Shown here one piece after another: positions 10,701 to 16,300 of a stretch of DNA of 64,000 bases. The translations under genes were made by a program, and so were the position numbers. This DNA comes from Myroides odoratus DSM 2801 (lineage in GTDB: Bacteria; Bacteroidota; Bacteroidia; Flavobacteriales; Flavobacteriaceae), in NCBI RefSeq assembly GCF_000243275.1, contig NZ_CM001437.1:3095092-3159091 (forward strand), read 5' to 3'. The first letter of the stretch is position 1. Each line of letters begins with the position of its first letter. The notes below the pieces were generated by a model that had not been told where the DNA came from, did not search any database, and worked only from the letters and a program-made list of their open reading frames with translations.

Positions 10701-10835
10701 TTGGTTCATACGTTTTCAATGGAAGGAGAACAGACAACGATTTATTTACCTCAAAACATACAAGGAGGAATGTATGTAGCCATTTTTGAGTTAAATGGAA
10801 CAAGAGAGTCAATCAAATTTGCAGTAAAAAAATAA
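4761..10835 (+). CDS. Giant multidomain T9SS type-A cargo protein
   Basis: A 2024-residue secreted protein. Domains in order: signal peptide 1-25 (KKTLLLLLGGML, cleavage after THA); FG-GAP/VCBS-type calcium-binding propeller, about 26-395, with many D.NGDG.PD motifs; two tandem GEVED domains at about 402-558 and 565-722; a Fibrobacter succinogenes major-paralogous-type domain at 730-960 (TIWLQQNLG, YGDLFQWGR); a third GEVED domain at 962-1125; a bacterial Ig-like group-2 domain at 1130-1215; a fibronectin-III-like segment; MBG-type repeats at about 1305-1690 with recurrent YDGT motifs; more Ig-like sequence; and a T9SS type-A sorting domain in the last 80 residues (LYPNPV start, GMYVAIFELNG near the end). 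The protein should pass through the T9SS and be attached to the cell surface. A barrel gene follows one base later. Likely role adhesion or binding; ligand unknown. Confidence 0.92.
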   Translation: MCIYTVKKTLLLLLGGMLGCFTTHAQHFRAHTAQTFPGVFYGDATVLDVNQDAYPDLIFSGTGEGYGSGNTLVYVNEQDHFTALSNQFSQIMYSAIGTGDLDGDGKMDFAITGFRKEEGFPNEKVFEIYYNNGDNTFTKKNITTIIPAQYGSIKIADLNGDGLADLLVNGQTDAGYSSKVYFQQADGEFIDSNIELLGTYFSATEIFDANGDGLPDILITGFSNSYVPATQLYLNQGNGNFSPHDSGLGAVYFSSISVADFEGDGDLDVLLGGMNGSMTHSLVLYLNDGQGNFTAAPYAFEGIIMGSSALVDYNKDGFLDVFSFGSTASSGIKTNIYTNQQNQSFVLDVENSNAIRGLSTSRAKWFDFDQDGDMDLFVIGYTSDGTAMTMLYENTLPPVVPSDYCDVSVLYGVEPITLVQWANLNNQTDIDPNATTAPARYEDFTSMIAQVQRGQTYTLTVKGNTNGNFENDIRVFIDWNNDGQFDMQTEFYTASLLPSTGQDEVKVEIAIRVPDTAVLGKTRMRIIKDNWNIYEEGEFDACLDAEYGQVEDYSVQIADGTTNPGDYCDVTVLYGVEPITLVQFANLNNQTDVTPNPTVAPVAYEDFTAMVAQVERGQTYTLTVKGNTNGNFEHDIRAFIDWNNDGQFDVRTELYRGLLSPSTGQDQVKVEFEIRVPDDAVVGNTRMRIIKDNWYIYEEGEFDACTDAEYGQIEDYSVQITDGTVQPGCTNQEPGMNPGDTGCVTFQYNGSTVTYTTVRAVDGTIWLQQNLGSEQVATAATDASAYGDLFQWGRWDDGHQKRTSTIGTTAPSPNTPRGLGQNNSKFYLTDPSWWQAGTSTDTWAAATPQEVTDTEGCDPCKALGEGWTLPTQDQWQAIITAESITNIQTAFDSNLRLTVAGARGGNGVYNEGLRGYYWSKTASTNRDFAKHLFYSNITMNAGAGAPREQGSAIRCIKMAPIVTPDDYCQPEISDTARSLPIYEFTLGTTTQTSGSNTGVEPLYEDFTANVIPVAKGETYPITVKGKNDGQDMLLVKVYIDYNRDFEFSADEAFTIGFLNNLGGERGEVSGTIQIPADALIGATRMRVVSMYHNPETTWVHLENVPCPTGYYLGQVEDYTLDIQGPLVTITGVEVTTANDVPATITTENGTLQLVARVLPAEANQAVTWSIVEGEALASIDQNGRISALANGVVKVRATAVQDTTKQDEIEITIDIEALRCPPIVLKIEEIGEEKATLRILSDATVFDVEYGEEGFVQGEGTTIENVSAVQLIEGLTAEVTYDVYVRVADCSTWQKISFETIKVKEQTITVENVTKVYGDAPFQTGESTSQLPLVYTVADSAVAVVEAGTIVIKGAGETEIRVNQAGNNEYLPAEEVRFTLRVAKAPLVVQATDQTKTYDGTSHTTWNVTYQGFVYGETPSALTGTLRYDGTAIEAINVGTYSIEASGYTSTNYEIQYQAGTLAITKATLEGIVFENGSFLYDATPKSIEVRGELPADVRVTYEGNGQVEIGNYTVTAQLHGGANYEDKTLVANLQIRHALADLVFEDATFVYDGTAKQITVQNVPEGVTVTYQNNDKIAAGTYTVIAVVQGGNEYENTTLRATLKITKAAIENIQFEGQIFTYDGTAKYIFVSGSLPQGVTVEHSNNGKIEVGSYEVKATINGGNNYQSRELTATLKIEKANQEIRFDELETRILAESEDFQLQATTTSNLPLHYTYTYTSGQPAAEVSETGWVTLKKVGEITITVTQAGNANYHPALAVSRVLRIVNNDASIHDIWIADEQYTKPQNQIYHLMSCEDLRTTVSVKIGVDEGAKVTPSATFSISVPKPGIYKQTVTVVSQNGKVKEEYVIVVEKPFAFEQIAVQKFNNTLLINKNPQTNGGYQLVGFQWYKDGALISEEQVYSAGPKSILDRNAVYHAIVKTAEGEEIHVCPMEITTVVTPVIQLYPNPVTLGQKTTLEVHVTGVQLRGIPVQVFNLNGQLVHTFSMEGEQTTIYLPQNIQGGMYVAIFELNGTRESIKFAVKK

Positions 10836-10836
10836 G

Positions 10837-11661
10837 ATGAAGACAATAAAAATAATGGGATGGGCCATGAGTATGATACTAGGTCTACATACAGCCCAAG
10901 TAATGGGACAGGAAGTTGAAGTTTCTGTTTTAGGAGGATTAACAGGAGGAAGAAAACCCAGTATTGGGTTATCCGATGGATCTACCGTTGGTTTTTCAGC
11001 TTTGTACATGCAAGAAATACGCCACAATCTTTCTTTAGGCGTTGGATTGGAAGTAGGAGCATATCAATTAACGAAAGAAGATTCAAATTATAAAGGAACA
11101 AGTCCTTCGATTGATGGACAAGGAGCTGCCTTTGAATTTCGCTATACAATAGCGAAATTCAAAGAAGAACTCCGCGGTAATTATTTTGCTATTCCCATTA
11201 AAGTGCAATACGTAGGACCCAATTTAGGAAATGAAAAACTACGTCTTTATGCTGCTGGTGGAGTGAAGTATCAAATCTATACCAAAGTAAAATCAACACA
11301 AACCTTGGAAGGAGTAAAAACGAGTGGTTATTATGAACAATGGGATGCCGAATTACACAACCCAACTTATGCTGGTTTTGGAAACCTCGGAGATAAGACA
11401 GAAGAAAATAAGCTCAAATTGAACAGCGGTTTTTTTGTCATGGGTGAACTAGGGGTGAAGTATGATATGGCTAATAACCAAGCGCTTTATCTAGGATTCT
11501 ATGGAGATTGTGATTTAGGTGCTGCAGGTCAAGCAGACAAAACCGTATTGACATACAAGGAAAAAGAACAACTTAATAGTATCTTACCTGGTGAGAATGA
11601 ACGATATAAATTGAGAATGTTTACTTTGGGAATTAAGGTAAAATACAGTTTTGGTTTATAA
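10837..11661 (+). CDS. Outer-membrane beta-barrel protein
   Basis: A 274-residue protein with a signal peptide (residues 1-24, cleaved after VMG or GQ) followed by alternating strands typical of an outer-membrane barrel of the PorT/OMP_b-brl type, ending in the aromatic-rich strand GIKVKYSFGL. Its ATG lies one base after the stop codon of the 2024-residue cargo protein, so the two genes are almost certainly co-transcribed and perhaps translationally coupled. That arrangement suggests that the barrel helps to secrete, anchor or fold the neighbouring cargo, but this is inference from position. A terminator follows at 11751-11786. Confidence 0.8.
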   Translation: MKTIKIMGWAMSMILGLHTAQVMGQEVEVSVLGGLTGGRKPSIGLSDGSTVGFSALYMQEIRHNLSLGVGLEVGAYQLTKEDSNYKGTSPSIDGQGAAFEFRYTIAKFKEELRGNYFAIPIKVQYVGPNLGNEKLRLYAAGGVKYQIYTKVKSTQTLEGVKTSGYYEQWDAELHNPTYAGFGNLGDKTEENKLKLNSGFFVMGELGVKYDMANNQALYLGFYGDCDLGAAGQADKTVLTYKEKEQLNSILPGENERYKLRMFTLGIKVKYSFGL

Positions 11662-11750
11662 GATTGTTTTTTAATATGATCTAAATCTTTTGTTGAGTGC
11701 TATTTTATCGCAGCTAGCCTCAATTTAAAAGAGTACATTAGTAGGAATGC

Positions 11751-11786
11751 AAAAAAAGCTTGAGTAAAAACTCAAGCTTTTTTTTA
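11751..11786. terminator. Bidirectional rho-independent terminator
   Basis: A hairpin with arms AAGCTTGAGT and ACTCAAGCTT and a short A-rich loop, preceded by an A run and followed by a T run, so it can stop transcripts from either side. It ends the cargo/barrel unit. Confidence 0.85.
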
Positions 11787-11802
11787 TAGCCGAAAGCCGT
11801 CC

Positions 11803-11889
11803 ACTGTCAACTGTCTACTGTCAACTGTCTACTGTCAACTGTCTACTGTCAACTGTCTACTGTCAACTGTCAACCATCAACTGTTCACC
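11803..11889. repeat. Period-7 tandem repeat array
   Basis: Alternating heptamers ACTGTCA and ACTGTCT, four perfect 14-base pairs (11803-11858) and a fifth with one change (11859-11872), then degenerate copies to 11889, stopping just before the stop codon of the minus-strand gene at 11895. Non-coding. Confidence 0.9.
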
Positions 11890-11894
11890 ATTCC

Positions 11895-12332
11895 TTATTT
11901 AGCCTTTAAATGAGTAGCTACACCAATTCTATTCCAGGCATTGATAGTGACCATACACATGATTAGTTGAGCAAGATAAGTTGCACCAAATAATTGTTCT
12001 GCTTGTTGGTATAATTCATCGCTGATTCCACCTTGGTGAATGAACGTAACGGCTTCAGTTAGCGCTAGAATTACCTGTTCTTCTACGGTAAAAAGTTCAG
12101 TTTCTCTCCAACCAGCCAATACAAGTAAACGCCTTGCAGATTCTCCATAAGCTAAGGCATCTTTGGTGTGAAGATCCAAACAATACCCACAACCGTTTAA
12201 TTGAGATGCTCGTATCTTGATGAGTTCTTTATGCGTAACGGTAAGTTGTGATTCATCGAGGTATTGCTCTAGTTTTAGCATCCCATCATAAGCTTTGGGA
12301 TCTACGCTGTAAATCGGTTTTCTCTTTGACAT
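11895..12332 (-). CDS. AhpD-like carboxymuconolactone decarboxylase family protein
   Basis: A 145-residue all-helical protein with the AhpD-type redox site CGYCLDLHTKDA (Cys-X-X-Cys followed by His) at about residues 48-60, preceded by the usual IKIRASQLNG helix. Members reduce peroxides or act as small disulfide reductases; others are decarboxylases, and the CXXC plus His here favours the alkylhydroperoxidase-like type. The gene lies 63 bases behind the Crp/Fnr-type gene and probably shares its transcript, a pairing that I recall as common in Flavobacteriia and Sphingobacteriia. Cytoplasmic. Substrate not predictable. Confidence 0.88.
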   Translation of the reverse strand: MSKRKPIYSVDPKAYDGMLKLEQYLDESQLTVTHKELIKIRASQLNGCGYCLDLHTKDALAYGESARRLLVLAGWRETELFTVEEQVILALTEAVTFIHQGGISDELYQQAEQLFGATYLAQLIMCMVTINAWNRIGVATHLKAK

Positions 12333-12395
12333 ATTCTCTTGTTTTTGAATGAACTCAAAAGTAGAATTTCGTCAAGTAAAAAAACTTCAACCCGT

Positions 12396-12984
12396 TTAAG
12401 AAAAACGCTTCTTTTTAATTTCACTTAAATATTCAGGGCTAAACCCCAAGTAAGAAGCTAATAAGTATTGAGGAATGCGCTGCACAAAGGCAGGAAATTG
12501 CCTTTCAAAGTGAAAGTATAATTCTTCTCGACTGTATTCATATAAGAATTTTAAGCGATGTTGAGCTGCGCCACAAGCAAGTTGAAATAGCGTTCGGAAG
12601 TATTTTTCCATAATCGGATGGGCGTCCACTAAGGCTTTAAAATTAGCCTGCGTAATACAAAGGATATCCGATGGTTCAACCGTTTGGATGTAAAAGTCGC
12701 TCGTCGTTTGTTTTTCAAAGGCAAGATGATCGGTTAACCACCATTGTTCAATAGCAAAATCTAACGTTTGTTCTGTACCGTTTTCTTTGATATAATAGCT
12801 TCTTAAACAACCGTGGAGTACAAAGTACATGCTGTCACAAGGCATACCTGCTTCTTGAATAGTCGTTTTTTTAGACAACGTCTGAAAGGTGAAAAATGAG
12901 CAGATAGATGCTATTTCATCAGCCTGAAGTTAGTTGGTTGGTGAATCGCTCAATATGTGCAATAAAAAGAGCCTCATTTTTCAT
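12396..12984 (-). pseudogene. Crp/Fnr-family regulator with a one-base frameshift
   Basis: From an ATG at 12984 the frame encodes MKNEALFIAHIERFTNQLTS and then hits TGA. Removing one G from the GG pair (CC at 12923-12924 on the plus strand) joins it to the frame that runs to the stop at 12396, giving 195 residues, the usual length of this family. The joined product has the cyclic-nucleotide-binding fold (EAGMPCDSMYFVLHGCLRSY and ENGTEQTLDFA) and a short C-terminal helix-turn-helix (YLLASYLGFSPEYLSEIKKK). As it stands only a 160-residue product could be made from a TTG at 12878, lacking the first helix. Either the gene is freshly inactivated or the extra base is a sequencing error. It would have controlled the AhpD-like gene behind it. 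Confidence 0.8.
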
Positions 12985-13267
12985 ATTAGGTCGTTTGGTA
13001 TCGATTACAAGTAATAGGAATCAAAGATAATTCTACGAATATACTACATGAAAAATATAATTCAGTACTAGATATGAAAGAAGAGAATCAGTAAGTAAAA
13101 AGAAATTTTAAATCTCTATTTGTGGTTTTTTATTATTTTATAGTTAAAAATGTGTGTAATGATAGGTGTTTTTGTGTTTTTGATGTGACTTTGTTTGTTT
13201 TGTGAGTCTAAAAAATAAAATAATTCGATGTAGGATTGATCATAAGAAGGAAGAAAAAAGAGGAAGT

Positions 13268-13930
13268 ATGAAAGAGAAAGAAGTTAAAAAGGTAAAAAAG
13301 CAGGAGAAATATTCTCGTACGATCTTACGAGTTAAATTGGTGCTCTTATTTTGTTGTTTAGTCTTAATGGGGATATTAGTCATGAAAGGGATAGAGCAAA
13401 GTGATACGGTTTGGCTAGCCTATAGTATTTTGGTTCTTGTGGTTCATCTCGTACAGAAAGGGGTTCATCGATATTATCAGTCTAAACAAGTAGAGAGAAC
13501 AGAAGGAACAACTAGCGCTTATTTGAAAAAGGAAAGTGTAAGACTAAAACCAAAAGAAAATATTGTGGCTGTAACAAGTGCTATAGCAACGGTTGCTGAG
13601 GTAAAAGCATTGCAAGCCTTACTTTACACTCATGTAATAGATACAAAACTTTTTTTAGAAGCTAATTTGACCTTGAGTAAGGTGGTGAATCTGCTTAAAG
13701 TTGATAAAAATAAATTAAGAGATTATTTCAAACATTCAGCCTCTGTAAATTTTAAACAATATATTAATCGATTGAGAATTGAGTATGCTATTACTATCAT
13801 TCGAGATAGGGAACGCGATGTTACCGTTGAGGAGTTAAGCTTCCTTTGTGGATTCAACTCTCGTTTATCTTTTTATCGTGCCTTTGTTTATTTTTATGGA
13901 TTTGCTCCCTCTGCACTTTTAAAGCGTTAA
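13268..13930 (+). CDS. Membrane-anchored AraC-type regulator, short form
   Basis: About 220 residues from the ATG at 13268 (a GTG at 13202 would add 22 residues, but an AGGAAG run sits just before 13268). A highly basic start is followed by two membrane helices (roughly residues 20-40 and 47-63), a linker, and a C-terminal AraC/HTH_18 DNA-binding domain at about 120-220 (NFKQYINRLRIEYAI, then LSFLCGFNSRLSFYRAF). It thus resembles the larger membrane AraC proteins of this window but keeps only two helices instead of about seven. Such proteins could couple a membrane signal to transcription. It is followed by a terminator and then the larger membrane AraC gene at 14406, so it is a separate unit at the edge of the surface-protein island. 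Confidence 0.82.
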   Translation: MKEKEVKKVKKQEKYSRTILRVKLVLLFCCLVLMGILVMKGIEQSDTVWLAYSILVLVVHLVQKGVHRYYQSKQVERTEGTTSAYLKKESVRLKPKENIVAVTSAIATVAEVKALQALLYTHVIDTKLFLEANLTLSKVVNLLKVDKNKLRDYFKHSASVNFKQYINRLRIEYAITIIRDRERDVTVEELSFLCGFNSRLSFYRAFVYFYGFAPSALLKR

Positions 13931-13960
13931 AAAGGATTATTCATTTTTTGAATGAAGAAT

Positions 13961-13990
13961 AAAAACAAGGGGAACTCTCCTTGTTTTATT
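13961..13990 (+). terminator. Rho-independent terminator
   Basis: Arms AAAACAAGG and CCTTGTTTT around a short loop directly behind the short membrane AraC gene, with a T-rich tail. Confidence 0.75.
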
Positions 13991-14000
13991 TGTTTAAGTG

Positions 14001-14097
14001 TAAAAGTTAATTCGTGTATCATTTCGCTTTTTTGACTATTTATTCCTTTTATTGATACTTTTTTTAACTTTTTTGTGCTTTAAGTTTACGTATTGAT
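14001..14097 (+). promoter_or_regulatory. Copy 1 of a shared ~97-bp upstream element
   Basis: This stretch aligns almost without gaps to 16092-16188. Shared blocks are TAAAAGTTAA, the 20-mer GATACTTTTTTTAACTTTTT and TTTAAGTTT. The outer AAAAGTTAA and inner TTAACTTTT form an inverted pair about 50 bases apart, as an operator might. It lies about 310 bases before the start of the membrane AraC gene at 14406. Function inferred from duplication only. Confidence 0.6.
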
Positions 14098-14405
14098 TGT
14101 GATGTATACGTTTTATTGTCATGCTTTATCCATTCGATACATACAAAATAAACCTTTCTTGAGATGATGTTACGGACTAGAAAATAAAAGTGAATTGAAA
14201 AGAATGTAGATAAATACACGATCAATTATCCCTTTATTTTCAATAGTAAAAGATTCAATACAAGCAAATATCCAATCAGGGTTTCATTAGAAAATATACC
14301 GAAAAGAAATCGCGGTATTCCAACTTCGAGAAGTACGAATGAAACTATCTATATTCAAATTGACCAATTGTTTCAAACGAAACACTTTTTTAAACTTTGT
14401 TTATT
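14098..14405. other. Long leader before membrane AraC gene
   Basis: Just over 300 bases, AT-rich, without a coding frame or clear hairpin. If transcription starts at the shared element just upstream, this would be an unusually long untranslated leader for a Bacteroidota gene. Confidence 0.4.
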
Positions 14406-15536
14406 ATGCCATTACAACATTTTTTTCTTATCCTATTAGTACCTATTGTTTTGTATGAAATTATTACAGTCTATCATTGTGTTGTACCTGAAGCAAAACG
14501 AGGCGTTTATTATGCGACTACCTGGTTCAGTTTCTTTGTGGTTATTCAACTGATTCTCTTGGTTTATGAAGACGTATTGCTACATCATGTTTTTCATTTT
14601 TCAATTTGGATGTTGTTGTTCTTGTTTTATGGACCGTTTTTAAATCTTATTGTTTCCAGCGGGCAAAGGGATCATGAATATAGGAGTAATGCCTATTATT
14701 TTAGTGATTTTTATCGTATGGTTTGTGTATTTATTTTTGGATTATTTCTATCCTTAGTTGAGAATAAGTGGAGCTATGTCGATGAGAGTATACTTGGCAT
14801 TTTTAGTATTGCCTTTTTATATTATGGGATAATATTGCGAAAAAAAATAAAATTGAATCATGAGAGTCTACTAGATAATCCAGAGCAACAAGGGAAATGG
14901 AAAAGAATGTTCCCCTTGATTGTTGGAGGGGTATTAGTTGTCGTTTTCTATCTTTTATCTAAGGATATTAAGTTATCGGTTTTCTTATTGCTTCTATTCT
15001 TTTATGTGTATTTGACTTTTTTGAGAAAAAAAATGGAAAACGAAGCGAGTTTAATAAGCAATCAAGAGGAGGAAATTTCAAATCAAACAGAAGAATGGAA
15101 ATTGGCGTATAGGAACAAAGTAGAAGATAGACAAAACAAGGCGCAAGAGAGCCATGAGCAAAAATATGGACAAACTAAATTAAATGATATTGTATTGCAA
15201 CGCTGTAATGTAAAGGTAAATCACATTATAATTGAAAATAAATCCTATTTAGATGCTAATTTTAAAATGACAGACTTAGCATCTAGAACGAAAATATCAC
15301 GGTATTATTTGGCTCAATATTTTAATGTAGTATATCAAATGAATTTTCGGGAATACATAAATAAACTGAGAATAGAACATGTAGTGCAGTATATCGAAAA
15401 TCATCAGCAGAAAGAAGAATTAAGTGTACAAGATTTGTTTTTAGAAAGCGCATTTAATTCGAAAACCTCTTTTTTCAAAAGCTTTAAACATGTTTTAGGG
15501 TGTACGCCATTTGAGTTTTTGAGAAAGAATCAATAG
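14406..15536 (+). CDS. Membrane-bound AraC-type regulator (about seven helices)
   Basis: A 376-residue protein from the ATG at 14406 (an upstream TTG adds three residues). The N-terminal half has about seven hydrophobic helices between residues 3 and 210, then a charged linker (residues 215-260) and a C-terminal AraC-type DNA-binding domain at about 275-376, with FREYINKLRIEHVVQYI in the first half and FNSKTSFFKSFKHVLGCTPFEFLR in the second. This layout is a flavobacterial class of one-component membrane regulators; the signal is unknown. Its upstream region shares a 97-bp element with the repeat surface protein at 16301, so the two are likely controlled together, possibly by this very protein. 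Terminator at 15575-15606. Confidence 0.87.
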   Translation: MPLQHFFLILLVPIVLYEIITVYHCVVPEAKRGVYYATTWFSFFVVIQLILLVYEDVLLHHVFHFSIWMLLFLFYGPFLNLIVSSGQRDHEYRSNAYYFSDFYRMVCVFIFGLFLSLVENKWSYVDESILGIFSIAFLYYGIILRKKIKLNHESLLDNPEQQGKWKRMFPLIVGGVLVVVFYLLSKDIKLSVFLLLLFFYVYLTFLRKKMENEASLISNQEEEISNQTEEWKLAYRNKVEDRQNKAQESHEQKYGQTKLNDIVLQRCNVKVNHIIIENKSYLDANFKMTDLASRTKISRYYLAQYFNVVYQMNFREYINKLRIEHVVQYIENHQQKEELSVQDLFLESAFNSKTSFFKSFKHVLGCTPFEFLRKNQ

Positions 15537-15574
15537 TATAGGTACATCTTTCGTTTTATTGTGAATAGATATGC

Positions 15575-15606
15575 AATAGATCCTTTTTAGGGTCTATTTT
15601 TTTTTA
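15575..15606 (+). terminator. Rho-independent terminator
   Basis: Arms AATAGATCC and GGGTCTATT (one wobble pair) followed by a long T run, 40 bases behind the membrane AraC gene. Confidence 0.8.
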
Positions 15607-16091
15607 TAAGGAAGGCCATGACAAATTGGAGGCATAGAAGAGGAATAAAAACTGCGTTTTAGGTTCCCTTCTATATAAAAGAGCAAGAAATTGGAATAGC
15701 CTTATCGGTTCTTTTGTTTTTCTTCTCCCATTTTAATTGAGAAACAACTAACATAGAAAAGATTGAAACGCAAGTAATCCTCCTTTTAAAGAGAATTAGT
15801 CGAAAGGGGTGAAAGTAGTAGGCTAGAAATGTTAATAAATATAATGAATGTGTTTCAGTCAGTAGTACAAAAAAATCATCCATCAGAAGTACGAAAAATA
15901 GTTGTGTTCTAACGTGGATTGAAATTTAAATGAAGCAGAAGTTTTAAAATAAGCAACCCAATGAATTTTGAGATCATCACTTTGTTTTTGTTTGGGGATT
16001 GGAGTAAAGACAGGCCTTTTGAGCCTGTATTAAAATCCACTCTTAAATACGCTGTATGATTTAATGAAAATGTTTTTTATACTTTTTTGAA
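15607..16091. other. Intergenic region, no gene seen
   Basis: Roughly 480 AT-rich bases. The only structure noted is a small hairpin (ACAGGC and GCCTGT arms at about 16010-16030) without a T run. No convincing coding frame on either strand. Confidence 0.4.
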
Positions 16092-16188
16092 TAAAAGTTA
16101 AAGTGCGTTTCATTGTGTTTTTTTTACTTATTTATTGTTTTTATGATACTTTTTTTAACTTTTTTCTGATTTAAGTTTGAATAATGAT
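16092..16188 (+). promoter_or_regulatory. Copy 2 of a shared ~97-bp upstream element
   Basis: Aligns to 14001-14097. Here the last block reads TAAGTTTG at 16172-16179, a good match to the Bacteroidota -7 box TAnnTTTG, which suggests that the element includes the promoter of the repeat surface protein gene. It carries the same AAAAGTTAA / TTAACTTTT inverted pair. Confidence 0.6.
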
Positions 16189-16300
16189 AATCGGATAAGA
16201 TTCTCATAAGGATTGTCACCCAAAGTTTTGATCAGGCAAACTTTAGAAAGAAATACTTATAAAAGAATCAAGTAATAAAAAGAAAAATAAATTGATAAAT

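Noticed and set aside
15671..15883. A 70-codon minus-strand frame in the gap before the repeat surface protein
   Set aside because: Composition follows the AT-rich background, the start is unconvincing and I recognise no domain.
16010..16030. Small hairpin (ACAGGC / GCCTGT) as a terminator
   Set aside because: It has no T run and lies 400 bases behind the nearest gene, which already has its own terminator.
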